Source of the DNA: an uncultured beta proteobacterium
GTDB lineage: Bacteria > Pseudomonadota > Gammaproteobacteria > Burkholderiales > Burkholderiaceae
Assembly (NCBI GenBank): GCA_903843315.1
Contig: CAIMPQ010000025.1
Location: 1 to 6,946 of the forward strand
Direction of reading: 5' to 3'
Length of the DNA stretch: 6,946 bases
The notes beneath the pieces are model-generated. The model saw only the letters and a program-made list of their open reading frames with translations, was not told where the DNA came from and did no database searches. Made by a program: the position numbers and the translations under genes. Below, piece by piece: positions 5,590 through 6,946 of this stretch (within the stretch, counting starts at the first letter, position 1; each line of letters starts with the position of its first letter).

Positions 5590-6126
5590 ATGATGAATTT
5601 TAGACCTAAGCTCTTCACAGTTACTGGACTAGCAATGATGAGCATCCCCATCATTGCTCAGGCAAAAATATATTCTTCTGTTGAGCAGGCACAAAAAATA
5701 TTATTTCCTAACAAGCAATTAAGTAAGTCACCCATCATCATTACAGATGATCTTCAGGAAAGGATGCGACAAGCATCTAGCATTCGTCACCCATTTCAAG
5801 GAGATCGGATTTGGAAAACTGCTGATGGCAGTTGGCTAATTGTTGATGAAGTAGTTGGCAAGCACGAAATGATTACTTATGCCGTTGGCATTGGCCCCAA
5901 CGGTAGCGTCTTAGGGGTCGAGATACTGGAATATGTGGAATCTTATGGATATGAAGTCGCTGAAGCGCCATGGCGTAAGCAATTTATCGGTAAATCGGCT
6001 GCCGACCCGATCAAACTCAATCAGGATATTCAGAATATTGGGGGTGCCACCCTCTCGTGCAAGCATCTGACTGATGGGGTGAAACGAGTAACCGTTTTAT
6101 TTGAAGCAGCGTTGAAAGCAAAATGA
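5590..6126 (+). CDS. Exported FMN-binding-domain protein with flavinylation motif
   Basis: A 178-residue protein with a signal peptide (hydrophobic VTGLAMMSIPIIAQA, cleaved after A25), then a short helical part (SSVEQAQKILFPN) and an FMN_bind domain at about 70-172. Near the C-terminus, D146 and GGATLS (151-156) correspond to the D...SGATx(S/T) motif to which ApbE attaches FMN by a phosphoester bond. S156 is therefore the predicted flavinylation site. A cysteine follows directly (C157), then KHLTDGVKR. Such proteins are one-electron or two-electron carriers outside the cytoplasm, as in NqrC, RnfG and various periplasmic flavoproteins. The start is ATG 5590 or ATG 5593, 11 bp after the barrel gene's stop, and the stop overlaps the apbE start as ATGA. 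This tight coupling fits a substrate followed by its modifying enzyme. Electron donor and acceptor are not identifiable here. Confidence 0.92.
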   Translation: MMNFRPKLFTVTGLAMMSIPIIAQAKIYSSVEQAQKILFPNKQLSKSPIIITDDLQERMRQASSIRHPFQGDRIWKTADGSWLIVDEVVGKHEMITYAVGIGPNGSVLGVEILEYVESYGYEVAEAPWRKQFIGKSAADPIKLNQDIQNIGGATLSCKHLTDGVKRVTVLFEAALKAK

Positions 6127-6946
6127 CAACCCGTTGCCAAGCCCTTCTAGGAACCTTTGTCGAGATCTCAGTTGATCAACATGAGCGCCACAGTGCAGTT
6201 GAAAAAGCCTTTACTACCATCAAGCAAGTCCAAGATCTCATGAGTTTTCATAATCCCCTCAGTGAGCTCAGCGCAATCAACCAACGATCACATCTTGCAG
6301 TAATTGCCATCCATCCTTGGACCGCTCAAATACTCAACATTGCTCAAGAGGTTTGCGAACAATCCAATGGCTTATTTAATTGTGGCATTGGCCATCGACT
6401 GGTAGCGGCTGGCTTATTACCGAAGCATCTTGATCTTTCGCAATATCACTTCGGCGGTATCGAAGATATTCACTTCATCACTCCTGAGTTAATAATATCC
6501 TCAAAACCCCTCTGCCTTGATCTTGGAGGTATCGCTAAAGGCTTTGCTGTAGACCTGGCTGTAGAGGTGTTGAAGCTCAATGGAGTGGAGTCTGGATGTG
6601 TCAACGCTGGCGGTGATCTGCGTGCGTTTGGCGGCGCTCCAAGGCCCGTTCACATTCGCAATCCAATGAGCCCAAGCCAATTAATTGAAATCGGCAGCAT
6701 TCAAAATGGAGCGATTGCCACCAGTAGTCTGTCCTTTTCAAAAAGAGAACGCAAACATAGTCATATCATCAACCCCTTAGCCAAGAGGGAATCTGATATC
6801 CACGCAGATTTTTCTGATTCTTTCTCTATTGTGGCAACTCAATGTGTTTATGCCGATGCGCTAAGCAAGGTATTCGCCTTATCTAAAGATTGTGCTCACC
6901 CCTGCTTTGATCACTTCTCTGCACAAGCCATCAGGATTGCTGCATG
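6123..6946 (+). CDS. apbE: ApbE, FAD:protein FMN transferase (open at the 3' edge)
   Basis: The first 274 codons of a gene that continues past the window. ApbE moves FMN from FAD onto a Ser/Thr of FMN_bind proteins with the help of Mg. Visible motifs are LLGTFVEI (8-15), MSFHNPLSELSAIN (40-53), LDLGGIAKGFAVD (132-144), VNAGGDLRAFG (160-170), GAIATSS (196-202), HIINP (214-218) and YADALSK (243-249). D245 is the expected Mg ligand; the Thr usual four residues later is K249, with S248 next to it. No signal peptide or lipobox is present, and the frame is closed upstream by TGA at 6102-6104, so no longer start exists. Almost the whole family length is present, so little is missing. ATG 6123 overlaps the previous stop (ATGA), implying translational coupling. 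The adjacent FMN_bind protein is the obvious substrate. Confidence 0.95.
   Translation, partial: MTTRCQALLGTFVEISVDQHERHSAVEKAFTTIKQVQDLMSFHNPLSELSAINQRSHLAVIAIHPWTAQILNIAQEVCEQSNGLFNCGIGHRLVAAGLLPKHLDLSQYHFGGIEDIHFITPELIISSKPLCLDLGGIAKGFAVDLAVEVLKLNGVESGCVNAGGDLRAFGGAPRPVHIRNPMSPSQLIEIGSIQNGAIATSSLSFSKRERKHSHIINPLAKRESDIHADFSDSFSIVATQCVYADALSKVFALSKDCAHPCFDHFSAQAIRIAA

Overview
The window looks like chromosome of a free-living betaproteobacterium, most likely a Burkholderiaceae member close to Polynucleobacter. This rests on the moderate G+C (by eye about 45%), the Burkholderiales-style FKBP and ApbE sequences, and the presence of DUF6352 and DUF3820 proteins. It is inference from protein resemblance, as there is no rRNA or marker gene here. 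I see no tRNA, rRNA, CRISPR array, insertion sequence or phage gene.

Left part (1-2794): the 3' end of an MFS permease meets a DUF6352 gene tail to tail. That gene diverges from a small cytoplasmic FKBP-type prolyl isomerase. A strong bidirectional hairpin terminator (1701-1727) separates the isomerase from a convergent, membrane-anchored lytic transglycosylase. Upstream of the transglycosylase is a 466-bp AT-rich gap (2795-3260) without a convincing gene. It holds a good sigma-70-like promoter for the transglycosylase and an unusual group of dyads and direct repeats.

Middle part (3261-4511): a secreted DRGH-type non-specific nuclease with an extra C-terminal region overlaps by 9 bp, tail to tail, with a small DUF3820 gene.

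Right part (4586-6946, running off the end): the most interesting region. Two near-identical Fur boxes lie on the -35 and -10 elements of one promoter. Downstream in one direction are a secreted, probably outer-membrane beta-barrel protein (DUF6662-like), a secreted FMN-binding-domain protein with a covalent flavinylation motif, and an ApbE FAD:protein FMN transferase that overlaps it by ATGA. The ApbE is open at the window edge. The arrangement suggests an iron-starvation-induced operon in which ApbE attaches FMN to the exported FMN-binding protein. That protein would then carry electrons in the periplasm, perhaps for reductive handling of ferric iron, together with the outer-membrane protein. 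The individual families are known. The Fur-controlled three-gene combination and the role of the barrel protein are what merit a closer look.
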